64,000 nt of DNA from assembly GCA_014155875.1 (NCBI GenBank), contig JACEFZ010027051.1:51644-115643 (forward strand), read 5' to 3'. Source of the stretch: Cepaea nemoralis. Taxonomy: Eukaryota > Mollusca > Gastropoda > Stylommatophora > Helicidae. A program made the position numbers and the translations under genes. The notes under the pieces are model-generated. The model saw nothing but the letters and a program-made list of their open reading frames with translations, was not told where the DNA came from and ran no database searches. Shown here piece after piece: positions 22,549-33,147 of this stretch; the stretch's first letter is position 1, and the number at the start of each line of letters is the position of its first letter.

Positions 22549-22835
22549 TACCTTGCTGTGTCGAGGTGAAGCATAGACAGCGGGAGAGTTCCCACCCATC
22601 ATCTCATCTGACTCCTCTTATACCTGACGGTGTCCAGGTGAAGCATAAACAGCAAAAGAGTGCCTGTTTATGGGCTTAATATATCGAGATCCCTATGGAC
22701 TCTGTTATTCCCCTCTGTCCATTATTTACACGGTCGGCCTATTCGTCTGGTTCCGTTTGGCTTGTAATCATTGCTTGTTGTGGTATACTGTTAGTTGGTA
22801 GCCTAGTTATGTGGCCGAACCATTTAATTTACTGA
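22549..22835 (-). mobile_element. LINE-G 3' end, minus strand
   Basis: Two tail units (GTGTCGAGGTGAAGCATA...) are followed on the minus strand, reading leftward from about 22830, by WFGHITRLPTNSIPQQAM and GITESIGISIY.AHKQAL. It matches LINE-G at 4780-4960. It is the right flank of the array into which LINE-A inserted. Confidence 0.8.
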
Positions 22836-23680
22836 TTTATTGGTTGTTTCGGGAGTTGAAATTTAAATATTGAGCACAACCCACCACTGGCAACGCTGAT
22901 CGTATTCTGGTATGAACCTAAGGCCTATCCACGTCAATATGGAAGCACTAATTTAAATTTAATTTACTGTTTACTTAAGAAATCTAGCACTGCAATAAAT
23001 TGCAGTTTTGCCTATGTCCTTCCCATTTGTTTATTTTGTTTCCATTTCTCTTCTCTACGTGTTTTTATGAGTTTATATGTCTTTTTTGCACTTTTGGTTC
23101 CTGTTTAAGACTTTTCTAGTTATACTATTTTCGTTTTTTTTTTTTAATTTTGATTCCTATCCATCGCCAGCACCTTCACGTCTTGGTTCATTATTTGTTT
23201 GTGTAGTTTTCTTCATGATCTGCTCATTGGTGATTTTGTCATACCATCTTACACCTTCTATTTTGCACAGACACCAGTTAGTTTATTGATTTATTGTAGT
23301 TTATTTGTAATTGGTTTCGTTGTCCTCCATGTTTCTGATCTATTAATTTGTGTTGATTTGACGTTAGAACTGAGATTTATGCTCAGTTTAATTTCTTGTA
23401 ACTTCCTCAAATTTAGGGCCCTTTACTTGTACAGTATAACCGTGAAGACGTTTGAAGTTCCTTCAATCTCCATTTGTGAGATAACCTGTGGATGATATAA
23501 CTAGGCAGTCCCTTAGCTGGAAATAACAGAGCCAATGAAATAGTGGGAGACCTAAAATACACGCAGAAGAAAATTAAAGACACAGAAGAATAATGGGGAA
23601 AACATGGACGGGTTAGCGTCCGTTGGTTCAGGGTTTATGTTTCAATGGGAGAGGTGTGGGAAGAGAGGGGTAGGGATAAA
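22836..23680. other. AT-rich stretch, no gene recognised
   Basis: T-rich low-complexity DNA with open frames rich in F, L and S that have no family motif. I see nothing supportable as a gene. Confidence 0.55.
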
Positions 23681-23772
23681 GAAGAAGAAGAAGAAGAAGA
23701 AGAAGAAGAAGAAGAAGAAGAAGAAGAAGAAGAAGAAGAAGAAGAAGAAGAAGAAGAAGAAGAAGAAGAAGA
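23681..23772. repeat. (GAA)n microsatellite
   Basis: About 30 uninterrupted AAG/GAA triplets next to the GATT tail of R1 copy 3. Long GAA runs can form triplex DNA. Confidence 0.95.
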
Positions 23773-23775
23773 ACA

Positions 23776-23960
23776 TGATTGATTGATTGATTGATTGATC
23801 TTTATTTTAGAAGTTTTACAAATTGGGTACGCTGGCCCGTCTTAAATTCGGCCCTTCCAGTCACTCATCTTTCGTTCATCAATAGTGCATGATACATTTA
23901 CATAGGAAAAAAACATTGTCAAATGAATGTTGTAAACATAAACAATGCATATTACCATGT
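23776..23960 (-). repeat. R1 repeat copy 3 with (GATT)n tail
   Basis: Antisense copy starting TGATTGATTGATTGATCTTT, then the core ACGCTGGCCCGTCTTAAATT, CGGCCCTTCCAGTCACTCAT and CATTTACATAGGAAAAA, up to TGTAAACATAAACAATGCAT. It is the longest R1 match to copy 4 (56726-56925) and is joined directly to a CCCACACA satellite, as copy 4 is. Confidence 0.8.
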
Positions 23961-25300
23961 TTTGAGACATACCCCACACCAACCCACACATCCCTCACCC
24001 ACCACACATCCATCACACACACATCCCCCACCCACACACACCCCAACCACGCACACACGCCAGGCATACATATATGCCCCCAACCATCCACCCATTCCCA
24101 CCCACACATCCCCCACGTACACAGATCTCCCCTACCATACACACACATCCCTCACCCCACACACACTCGCCCACCCACACATCCTCCAACCACCCACCCA
24201 TACACCCCTACCCACTCAGCCAACCACACATTCCCCCACCCACACAAACACCCCCTGCCAACCCACACATCATGCATCCACCCACACACACCCCCACCCA
24301 CACAATCTTCCCCCACTCAGACAAAGATACCGCACCCACCCCTACAAACATCCCTACCCAACACACATCACCAACCACACAATCTCCCCACTCACAAACA
24401 CACGGCACACCCATCCCCCGTCCCACACACATACACTCACTCACCCACACATCCTTTACACATCCTCCACCCACCCGCATACACACTCCCAATCACCCAT
24501 CCATCAACCACATATCCCCACCCACACACACATCCCCCACCAACCCACACATACACATACCCCACCCACACACATACCCCCACCCACACACACATCACTA
24601 CATACATCCCACCACCCACGTACTCATCCCTCAACCACTCACACCTACACATCCCGCACCCACCCACCAATACATATCCCCCCAAACTATCCACCCACAC
24701 TCACACTCCCCAACCACCCAGCCAAACACACACCCCCACCCTCACACATCCCTCACCCATCCGCACATCCCACATCCAACCACACCTCCCTCACCCACCC
24801 CCACACACACATCCCTCATCCACACAACATCTCCCCACACATCTCTCACCTACAAACACCCTCACTACCCACACATACATCCTCCACCCATTCAAACTTA
24901 CAACACCGACACCCCCTCCCCATCCACACTGACATATCCCCCACCCACCCACACATCCCCACATCCATCACACACCCATCCCCATCCCTCACACATCCCC
25001 ACACCTCCACATCCCTCACCCACCCACCACATACACACATTCCACACCTACACAACCCGCACCCACCAACACCCACACACTTCCAACCCTCCCACACCCA
25101 CATCACACACACATCTCACCCACATCACACACACATCTCTCACCCACCACACATCCCTTCACCCACCCACACATCCCCCACACACAACGCCTCCACACAT
25201 ACATCCTCCACACATACATCCCACACACATATCCTACACACACACACACACATTCCCCACATACACATTCACACACACACGTCCTAACATCTAGACACAT
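23961..25300. repeat. CCCACACATCCC satellite (about 1.3 kb)
   Basis: Degenerate array of CACACATCCCTCACCCACAC-type words, G-poor on this strand. Long frames made only of H, P, T and S result from the composition. It is the reverse complement in character of 55425-56720, and each lies on the same side of an R1 copy. Confidence 0.9.
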
Positions 25301-25414
25301 ACATGATGCCTCACATAATCACCGAAACTAGTATGAACAAACTCTAACACTTTACACACACACATGCAATGGCGATTGTCGTGAGCATTCTCGCAAAATT
25401 GTAAAAAAAAATGT

Positions 25415-25907
25415 ATAGGCGGGATCGTAACCTCAGGGATGTGCTGGTCCATAGCAGTCTACCCTAACCTCACAAGTCTCTTCCTGGCACGGTGGCTAGT
25501 CTTCGATCGCGTTGAAAGACCTGCCCACACGTACTTCAAACCCAGAGTCTGACATTCCCTAAGACGACCTTCCACATCCGTGAGGGTTTCTCGTGCATCA
25601 GTCGCAACGTCATCTATGCACCTGCACACGATGTGACACGAGATATGTCGGTGAGACAGACTTACGTCTTGGTGACAGATTTAGACAACATCTTTCTGAT
25701 ATCACCAAGGGCGCCCACAAACCAGTATCCATGCATTTCAACAGTCCTGACCACCGTGGCGTGGGCGACATACAGGTCACGGCCATCAAATCATGCGCAT
25801 TCCACGAAAGGGGATCGGAAGACATTGGAACACCGTCTCATCTTCCAGTTGGGCACACTATCCCCTCACGGCCTCAATGTCCAACACAGCTTCATTTAAC
25901 TTCCTAA
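25415..25907 (+). mobile_element. Penelope-like element: 3' part with GIY-YIG endonuclease
   Basis: Conceptual frames (with a stop and two one-base shifts) read RDRNLRDVLVHSSLP, then REGFSC, VIYA, CTRCDTRYVGETDLRLGDRF, HFNSPDH and EHRLIFQLGTLSPHGLNVQH. This is the linker plus GIY-YIG endonuclease that follows the reverse transcriptase in Penelope-like elements (PLEs). The YVGET and downstream arginines (DLRLGDRFRQH) are visible. The RT itself is absent upstream, so the copy is 5'-truncated, as is common for PLEs. Confidence 0.8.
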
Positions 25908-25944
25908 CCCCACCCCTCCCACCCCCTAGCTTACAGTCCACCAT

Positions 25945-26155
25945 CTAGGTACGTGCAGGTCCTTTATGGGACGTCGCAGTCAACTTTCTTGGCAGGTTTG
26001 CGTTCGGTGTTTTGCCATCGTTTTCTGAACGACCGCTACTCATGCCCCTCTGTGAGGACCAACACAATGTAATCTTCCGCAGCTGTGTTTCGAGCGCTTA
26101 ACGAGAATTGCTAATTGTGAACTGCGTCCGCGACATTTTTGCCGGTCCTAATTTT
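25945..26155 (-). mobile_element. SINE (minus) downstream of the PLE
   Basis: On the minus strand the body reads GGTCGTTCAGAAAACGATGG, then CTGCCAAGAAAGTTGACTGC and GACGTCCCATAAAGG, the conserved SINE body of 9487-9740 and 43980-44100. The CGAAACACAGCTGCGGAAGA stretch further 5' also matches the 9.6 kb copy. Confidence 0.6.
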
Positions 26156-26159
26156 CACT

Positions 26160-26477
26160 TATCCGCGCACATGGGCGCTTCTCCACCCCCACTCCCCTCC
26201 CGCTTGACCTTTGACCCGTGTACCATACATCCGGTCTATTAATCCACTGACAGCTTTACGCGTGTCAGTCTTTCCAAGCAAGGGGTTAAGATAAGTACCT
26301 TTAATTAGTTTAATATTGTCATAGTGTGTTTCATGTAGGTTTGTGTCGGTTTGTATTTGTTTGTCCTGTGCTGACGAAAGCTTTGGCCGCAACGTCCAAT
26401 TTGTCTCTTGTAGTCGTGTTTTAGTAAAGCTCACAATCTACTTGTCGTTTTTTTGGGTGATTAATTCACTCCTCATA
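26160..26477. other. Possible PLE 3' flank
   Basis: GTCCTGTGCTGACGAAAGCT, followed by TTGGCCGCAACGTCC, resembles the (GA)CGAAAGCT..GGCCGAAACGTC word often seen at Penelope-like element ends. No gene is recognised. Confidence 0.4.
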
Positions 26478-26584
26478 CTATGTACTGCCAAGGAGTCCAT
26501 CAGGACTGTGTGCTGTCACCCTATTTGTTTAACCTTTACGCCGAAAATATAATAAGACATGTCAGAGATGATATAACCAGGGAG
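26478..26584 (+). mobile_element. LINE-C fragment, left of the LINE-B/Polinton block
   Basis: The frame reads QGVHQDCVLSPYLFNLYAEN, then IIRHVRDDITRE, which is RT block 4 of LINE-C. It stops where the (ATCA)n tail of LINE-B begins. The matching downstream part of LINE-C resumes at 41451 in the same orientation, so both are probably one element split by the intervening 14.9 kb. Confidence 0.8.
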
Positions 26585-28615
26585 CAATCAATCAATCAAT
26601 CATGTGCCATGCCGGAAAGCGTGGGCGGTCATGACTCGCCATTTCACTCGATCACCAGTGTCGTGGATCAGCTCAGTGTTCCTGTCTCGTCCATGCCATG
26701 TGGCCAAGCCATCCAGGTATTTTCCTCTCGGTCTTCCTCTTAGTCTGTTCCCTTCGATCTTGCCAGTTGTAATTAAGTTCTCCAATCCATTTCTTCTCAT
26801 AACATGTCCAAAAAATTTTGACTGTCTACGTCTAATTTCTCCAATCAGTTTACGATGTTCATTTGTCTCCTGTAGTACTTGGTCATTGGTTTTTCTGTCT
26901 GTCCATGGTATTCTTTGCATTTTCCTCAGAAACCACATTTCTGCAGCCATCAGATGCTTTTCAGCTTGACTGCTCATTGTCCAAGTTTCACATCCATACA
27001 AAAGAACAGGCTCTATGTATCCCCTCAACACTCTTTTTCTCGTTTCAATTGACATCTTTTTATTGGTCAGAATATTTTTCATCTTGCTAAAGGCTACTTT
27101 CGCCATGGCGATTCTTGTTCTAATCTCTTCAAGGCATCTCCCATCATATGTTATGACTGTTCCAAGATAATTGTACCGATTCACTTGTTGAAGAATATTT
27201 CCATTTACTTGTATATTACATTGTGGCACTTCTTCCTTCCTAGTGACGACCATAACCTGAGTCTTTTTACAATTTAATTCTAACCCCAGTTGCTCACTGT
27301 GTACAACAACCGCATCTACTAATTGTTGCAGGTCCTGCGCATTGTCTGCAATTAATACTGTATCATCTGCATATCTAATGTTATTGATGTTTCGTCCTCC
27401 AATGCTGATTCCATTTATATCCTCTACATTTCTGAAAATATTTTCACTGTACAGGGAAAAAAGATCTGGAGACATCACACATCCCTGCCTAACACCTCTC
27501 TTAATTGGCTGATACTGTCCCACTTCATTATCATCCTTATTGCAGCTTGTTGTTTCCAATATATGTTTTTTATAAGTCTAATGTCTTTCCCATCAATTTG
27601 TAGATCTGCAAGCATATCCACCATGTTGACATGTCTAATTCTATCAAAAGCCTTTGTATAGTCAATAAAGCAAAGATGTATATCCTTGTTTACTTCTATA
27701 GCACGTTCAATAACTGTTCGCAGCATATACACAGCATTTACTGTACCCTTTCCTTCTACAAACCTACATTGTTCTTCCCCTATTTCAGGTTGTATTTTCT
27801 TCCTCACTCTTTGCATGATAATTCTTAGCAAAATCTTTCTGATGTGACTCATTATACTAATTGTTCTATGTTGATCACATTCCAATGTTCCTGATTTCTT
27901 TGGGATTGCAATAAATACAGAGTTACATAATTCAGGAGGTATATCTCCAGTATCATATAATGTGTTCAGCAGTCTGGTGACTTGCTCTAGTCCAAATTCT
28001 TCTAAAGCATTAATCATTTCTGTTGTGATGTTATCTGCACCGGGGCCTTGCCAGCTTGCATATGCTTAAGAACATTTCGAACCTCCATCTCCAAAATTGG
28101 CGGTCCTTCATTATTAAATCTAATATCATACTGTTCGTCTCTGTTATCATCATAAAGGTGTTTCACATAATCTGTCCATACATGTAGAATCTGGTCTTTT
28201 TCTATTATGATTTTGCCATCTTCAGTTATTAGACACCCTGTTGATGTACTTGTTCTTTTATTAGTAAGTTCCTGAATTCTTTTGTGCACTAATTTGGTAT
28301 TTTGACTGTTGTGTTGGTTTTCAATTTCTAAGTACTTTTCCTCAAGCCATGCTTCTTTTGCCTCCTTACATAATATTCTGACTTGTCTGTGAATTTCTTC
28401 ATATTTGACAGAATTATTTTTGTTGAGTCTTCTTGTTTCCATGAGGTGTAAAATTTCTTCAGTCATCCATTTCTTACGACCCACCTTCTTTAATTTTGGA
28501 ATAGCTGTTTCTGCAGCCACATTGATTGAATTCTTCAACGTTTCCCAATAATCCTCCACATCCTGGAATAGGATCTCTAGATCAGACAAAATTTCAAATC
28601 TATTCTTTACTTCTA
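26585..28615 (-). mobile_element. LINE-B copy 3 (left, antisense)
   Basis: Minus-strand copy whose 3' end, (ATCA)n then CATGTGCCATGCCGG, faces left. ORF pieces at 26600-27559, 27475-28017 and 28014-28589 carry the tail (AHAFRHGT), palm (IRYADDTVLIADN), RGVRQGCVMSPDLF, KAFDRIRH, IPKKSG and the EN-RT linker (MSDLEILFQDVEDYWE). Frame shifts at about 27540 and 28015 break it. It ends at 28615 with TAGAAG (minus sense), where the Polinton inserted. It is close to copy 4 on the right (a few percent different) and further from copies 1 and 2. Confidence 0.88.
28610..28615. repeat. Polinton target-site duplication, left (CTTCTA)
   Basis: Six bases directly before the AGTAGTATG terminus. They are repeated exactly at 39940-39945 after the right terminus. 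Six-base duplications are what Polinton integrases make. Confidence 0.85.
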
Positions 28616-29049
28616 AGTAGTATGTCAGAAGGTATTTAAGTAGGTTTTGGGGTCCGCTTCAGGGGTCCGGAAGTCGTATTTTTCTATATGAATGTTATCC
28701 CGCCCACAGCGGACCACATAGAAAACGGACCCCAAATGACCCAGATATTTGAAAATGGCGGTTATTTTCTTGGGTTTGGATGACTACTTCCGGTTGTCAC
28801 TTCCGGTACATGGCTACCCCCTACCCAGGTCCCCCTATCCAGGTCCCCCGTACCCGAACCGGCGCGAACCGGTGCGAACCGAACCGATACAGAGCGGACG
28901 TCGGCGCGCGATCCGACCGGGCGGGTGTGGGGGCACCGCGGCGGTGGGTGATCGATCCCCAGTCTAGACCCTTCGATGAAGAAGACTGAAGTCAATATGT
29001 CATAAATTGATTTATTTCATCTCTCGAGCGAACCCGAGTAGGTCAAGTA

Positions 29050-29238
29050 ATGACCGTCTTAATAAACTTTTGCACGGCTCAGAATGCTAATTCGACAGAA
29101 GTCCCGACCCCAGGTATAGCCTCTACGCGTTTGGTGAAAATCTGCTTTAGGAATATACCAGACAAAGAAATTTTATTAAAAATTAACCCTTACACATGTA
29201 ATAACGCCAAAATTTCTTGTATGTATACTAGAGAATAG
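29050..29238 (+). CDS. Small ORF in Polinton left arm (62 aa), unknown
   Basis: A 62-codon frame, intact here and at 39313-39501 in the other arm, with one residue different (C/Y at position 8). I recognise no domain. As the arms are alike anyway, conservation is weak evidence for function. Confidence 0.25.
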   Translation: MTVLINFCTAQNANSTEVPTPGIASTRLVKICFRNIPDKEILLKINPYTCNNAKISCMYTRE

Positions 29239-29869
29239 GTACATCAATATATAACTCTAATCCCCGTTTAAAATAAGCCATAATATTCCTAGATATACAT
29301 TAAAATATGTAATATTATTAAACATCAAAGTTATACCCCTTAATTATAAAAATATTCCAAGGGAAATAAATCGGAGCCCTTGGCTCAAACCAGAATTGTT
29401 TCCCATTTTAAGTGCTGACCTCCCTTGAATGTCTGTATACCTACGCGACCAGGTAAAGAAACCTGCGCCACCAGGTAAACAGCACACACAATAGACAGCG
29501 ACCACGAGATTTTCCAATACCGGTCAAGCATATCGCTTCACCGAGCACACCCCACGAGAAAAATACAATGACCAGCAACATGTAGAACGCCTACGGAATT
29601 GTCAATTAACATGGACGGCCTTCAATGCTTATTGTAGATAGCCGTCAGAAAACTGTGAAGGGAATATTTGTGCAGAAAAAAAAAAATATTCCTATCCGAA
29701 ACCGTTATATATATTATTTGAAATATTAAATATAAATAGATATGTATGTATTTATGTATGTAATTCTATAGCTGTAGGTAGGTTGTCCAAAATGGTTAAG
29801 GCGTATATACGTACTTGCTTTGATGACTTAGTCACGCGGGATATGTGTGCGCGTCTGTGCGTGTGTGTG

Positions 29870-31130
29870 TGCGCTAGCGCGCGTGTATCCTATCAATTAC
29901 AGGACATCACAGTCAGTCCCAACATTCGGAGGAGTGGTGTGCTTGCTGGCCATGTTTACCATTATCATTATGGACGAACGACAAGCATGTCACGTGTGCG
30001 TGCGCGCGCGCGTGTGTGTGTGTATGTGTGTGCTAGCAATTACAGGACGTCGCATGCAGCCCCAACATTGATTGATTGGTCGTGTGCCACCATGATGTAC
30101 CATGCTATTTCACGACCAAAGCGTGGGTGTACTGTCGGGTTAGAGTGTGTGTGTCCTATCAATTACAGGACGTCGCAGTCAACCCCAACATTGTTTATGC
30201 AATGCATTTACAGAACGTTCAAACAACCCCAACATTGATTGGTATGCGTGGACCATCAGGACATCTGTGCGCATGTGTGCGCGCATGTAGGCGTGTGTGC
30301 GTGCGTGGGTGTGCTATCAATTGCAGGACATCACAGTCAACCTCAGTATTCTACGGAGTGTCTGACTTCCTGAGGCAAGGTTTGCCATTATCATTATGGA
30401 AGAACGATAGTCATGGGGTGTGTGCTACCGCGCGTGTGTGTATATACATCCGAGTGTGCATGCTCGCCCGCGTGTGTGCTATCAATTACAGGACATCACA
30501 GTCAACCTCAACATTCTTTGGAGTTTCGTGTGTGCTGGGCAAGTTTGCAATTGCCATTATATACGAACGACAGTCAGGTCGTGTGCGCTAGCGCAGTGTG
30601 TGTATGTACATGCGTGTGTGGATGTGCGTGCGTGTGTGCTATTAATTACACGACGGCGCAGTCAACCCCAACATTCTATGGAGTGGTGTGCTTGCTGGGT
30701 AAGATTGCTGCTGTCTTATTGAACGAGCGGCAGTCATGTCACATGCGTAGGCGTGCGTGTATGTACATGCATGTGTGTGCGCTATCAATTACAGGACGTC
30801 GCTTGCAACCCCAACATTGATTGGTTGGTCGTGTGCCACCATGTTTTACCGTGTCAAGGCATGACCAAAGCTATGTCTTACACTATACCTGTGTGTCTAT
30901 CTTTTACATAGCATAGTTAAGCTGTAAGACAAGCCATTTACAGGACGTTGCACTCAGCCCTAACATTGATTGGTTGGTCGTGTGCTATCATGATTCGCCG
31001 TGTCACCGCACGACCAAAACTATACCTTGTACTATAGTTGTGTCTGGCTATTACATACTGCAGTCAAGTTGTAACGAATTGCATTTACATGCCGTTGCAA
31101 TCAGTCCCAGCATTCATCCTTCTTGGACAA
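29870..31130 (-). repeat. SINE-body minisatellite, left arm (about 10 units)
   Basis: Units of roughly 110-160 bp each contain ATTACAGGACNTCNCAGTCA, CCCCAACATTC and TTNCCATTATCATTATGGACGAACGACAG. They are separated by GTGTGTGCGCG-type purine/pyrimidine alternations. On the minus strand the unit reads CGNTCGTCC...ATGGCAAAC...ATGTTGGGGTTGACTG...GTCCTGTAAT, the same order of words as the SINE 3' body at 43980-44100. The array therefore seems to have grown from a SINE tail without its tRNA-like head. Confidence 0.75.
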
Positions 31131-31213
31131 GCTTGCCGTTGTCTTTCTGAACGACCGACAACCATGATCTTCTGCGGTCTCTGTCAGCAGGATTACCATC
31201 ATCAGCATCAGCC

Positions 31214-31355
<142 letters not shown>

Positions 31356-31539
31356 ACAGAAGCATCGTCATCAGCTGAAGGTGACAGATCGGGTGACTCA
31401 CCACAGGGCTATGTCGGCGGAGTGAACGTACGTGAACGTGTTCAGACATGTCTTTAGGGAAAACTGGAAGATAACTCAGAGCGTACTGACAGTATAACGA
31501 TACAGCTGATCAAATACGACGATGCTTCCGGTCATATGT

Positions 31540-31830
31540 ATAAGGTATACAATCGAAACACGTGACTAAAAACCGATTAAAGATGGCGTCGCACTCGATC
31601 ACATGTGTAAGTGTACATCCGCGTGACTAAAACCGTTCAAAAAATGGCGCTGTACCTGGTCTCGTGTCTTATGGGATACATCCTAAACTCGTGACTAATG
31701 GTCAAAGACGGAGTCGCATCCGGTCACATGACCAGAGAATATACTGCTGAGTCAGGAGTCTTCACCAGCAGATATCGTGTATATAACACCCACCATTCGC
31801 CGTCTAGATGTCCCGGTCTCAGTGAACATC
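31540..31830 (+). promoter_or_regulatory. Candidate promoter of the Polinton left-arm genes
   Basis: Degenerate 60-70 bp repeats carry CACGTGACTAAAA..CG (E-box-like), AAAGATGGCGTCGCA, and TCACATG or GGTCACATGACC palindromes. They are followed by TGCTGAGTCAGGA, which is near the Maf/AP-1 consensus, and a TATA box (TATATAAC at 31780). Transcription would start near 31810 and run toward the membrane-protein and capsid frames. This is inferred from sequence only. Confidence 0.45.
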
Positions 31831-32178
31831 GTTCAGGTCACAATGTGCCAAGTCTCTAATGGTAAGATGGGGTTTTTGATAAGTCTTTCACATTTTCGGT
31901 GTGGTTCTCCGAGTAGGCATACAGTTAACCTAACAATACTAGTATAATAAAGAGATATATGATGCTAATCACATATAACTGGAGTATGTGCTCTGCTGGC
32001 TGCGACACCAATCAACACATGCACATGGCTGATCCAGCAACCCTGCATACAGAAAGTAGTGTCCTTAGGACCGGCAATGTCCCACAAGGAGCGCCTCGAC
32101 CACTGATTTTTGCATTTGCCAATAGCAACTAATGATACAACCGAGACACGCGTGTAATGACCCAGTAGGTCAAAAACA

Positions 32179-32413
32179 GTGGTAATGGAAGAAACCATCG
32201 TGGAAACTAACACACAAAATACCCCAGAGGGGGAAAGAAATTCGTTCTGGTGCATGTGTGGTCGGCTTCTGTCAACTGGTCACTATATACACAGTCATTG
32301 GCGTATCACTATTCAATCTGTCTCGAGACAGCGTCGACACAGTCGTGGGCAAGTTGTGGATAGCTCTTCTAAGCAGCTGTCTGGGTTACATGCTACCAAA
32401 CCCTAAAATATGA
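32179..32413 (+). pseudogene. Small membrane protein gene, left copy, frameshifted
   Basis: It starts MVMEETIVETNTQNTPEGER like the intact right-arm gene (36047-36307), but about 26 bp present there are missing after CMCGR. The original frame is therefore lost and resumes only near the end (LWIALLSSCLGYMLPNPKI). Its stop TGA (32411-32413) overlaps the capsid ATG at 32410. Confidence 0.65.
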
Positions 32414-33147
32414 GCTTCTACCTGACATTACCGAGTAATTCGTCGCCGAACATGTTTCCCAAGAACACACCGGGTCACTATTTCGTCAAGTTACCGCAGA
32501 CTATTGAGGTGAGACAACATTTCGAAGTGGGTCTGGCCGAAATTCAGTTCCCCAACTACTACTGTAATGTGCTAGAGAATGAAGTATGGTTAAGATACAT
32601 ACCACCAAACGGTAGAGTGATAAGAAAGGCGTGTCACCCGGGCCTGTACAGTTCACCAGACACGTTTATAACTGCCCTGAATCGCCTAATGAAAGATCGG
32701 AAAGTGGACGAGCAGCTCTGTGTTCTATTCCATTTCGACAATACATCAAAGAAAGTCATCGTGAAAATACTCGAACCCGGGGCCACTATTACATTTAGTG
32801 AGAAGTTGCAAGAGATACTAGATACAATTGAAGGTGAATGGGCGATAGACCTGAATTCCGACCTACAAAATATCTACGTATACTGCGATCTCATTGCGGC
32901 GAGACCAGTCGGAGACGTCCTGGTCCCACTACTAAGGACGGTTCCTATCATGAATCAGAACTCGACCTCAGTGTTTCGCGCCTACGACAATCCTCATTAC
33001 ATACCGCTGAGTCGTTACTCCTTCGACACGGTGGAAATACTTCTAACCACTGATACAGGTACAAAGGTCGCATTCACTACAGGGACTTCAGTGCTGACGT
33101 TACATTTTCGAGTTCGAGAAGTTGCAAGAGATACTAGATACAATTGA
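32410..33147 (+). CDS. Polinton minor capsid (penton-like) protein, left copy
   Basis: A 245-codon frame starting MSFYLTLPSNSS. Family features are the N-terminal FYLTLPSN, the stretch VGLAEIQFP (residues 37-45), IYVYCDLIAARPVGD then VPLLR (about 154-175), PHYIPLSRYSFDTVEI (about 194-209) and a C-terminal VLTLHFR. I recognise this pattern as the Polinton-encoded minor capsid, a jelly-roll protein that would occupy virion vertices. A 316 bp tandem duplication begins at 33116, so the last ten residues here are read from the duplicated DNA. The natural C-terminus (VRKRSDLE-stop) is in the second copy. Start chosen because ATG overlaps the upstream stop as ATGA. Confidence 0.8.
   Translation: MSFYLTLPSNSSPNMFPKNTPGHYFVKLPQTIEVRQHFEVGLAEIQFPNYYCNVLENEVWLRYIPPNGRVIRKACHPGLYSSPDTFITALNRLMKDRKVDEQLCVLFHFDNTSKKVIVKILEPGATITFSEKLQEILDTIEGEWAIDLNSDLQNIYVYCDLIAARPVGDVLVPLLRTVPIMNQNSTSVFRAYDNPHYIPLSRYSFDTVEILLTTDTGTKVAFTTGTSVLTLHFRVREVARDTRYN

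Noticed and set aside
23889..25294. Long open frames (up to about 450 codons) rich in His, Pro and Thr
   Set aside because: They follow from the CCCACACA satellite, overlap in several frames and have no motif. The same happens with Gly/Val/Trp/Cys frames in 55.4-56.7 kb.
28749..28995. Pro/Arg-rich frames in the Polinton GC-rich end
   Set aside because: Overlapping frames on both strands in a GC-rich TIR block with GCGAACCG repeats. No family resemblance, and not fully conserved between arms.
29783..30820. Cys/Val/Arg-rich frames in the Polinton left arm and their mirror at 37.7-38.8 kb
   Set aside because: Several overlapping frames read through the SINE-derived minisatellite. The periodic words (INYRTSQS.PT) come from ATCAATTACAGGACATCACA.
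31965..32255. Frames of 96 codons antisense to the membrane-protein gene, conserved in both arms (also 36231-36521)
   Set aside because: Opposite strand of a better-supported gene and promoter. Conservation follows from the inverted repeat.
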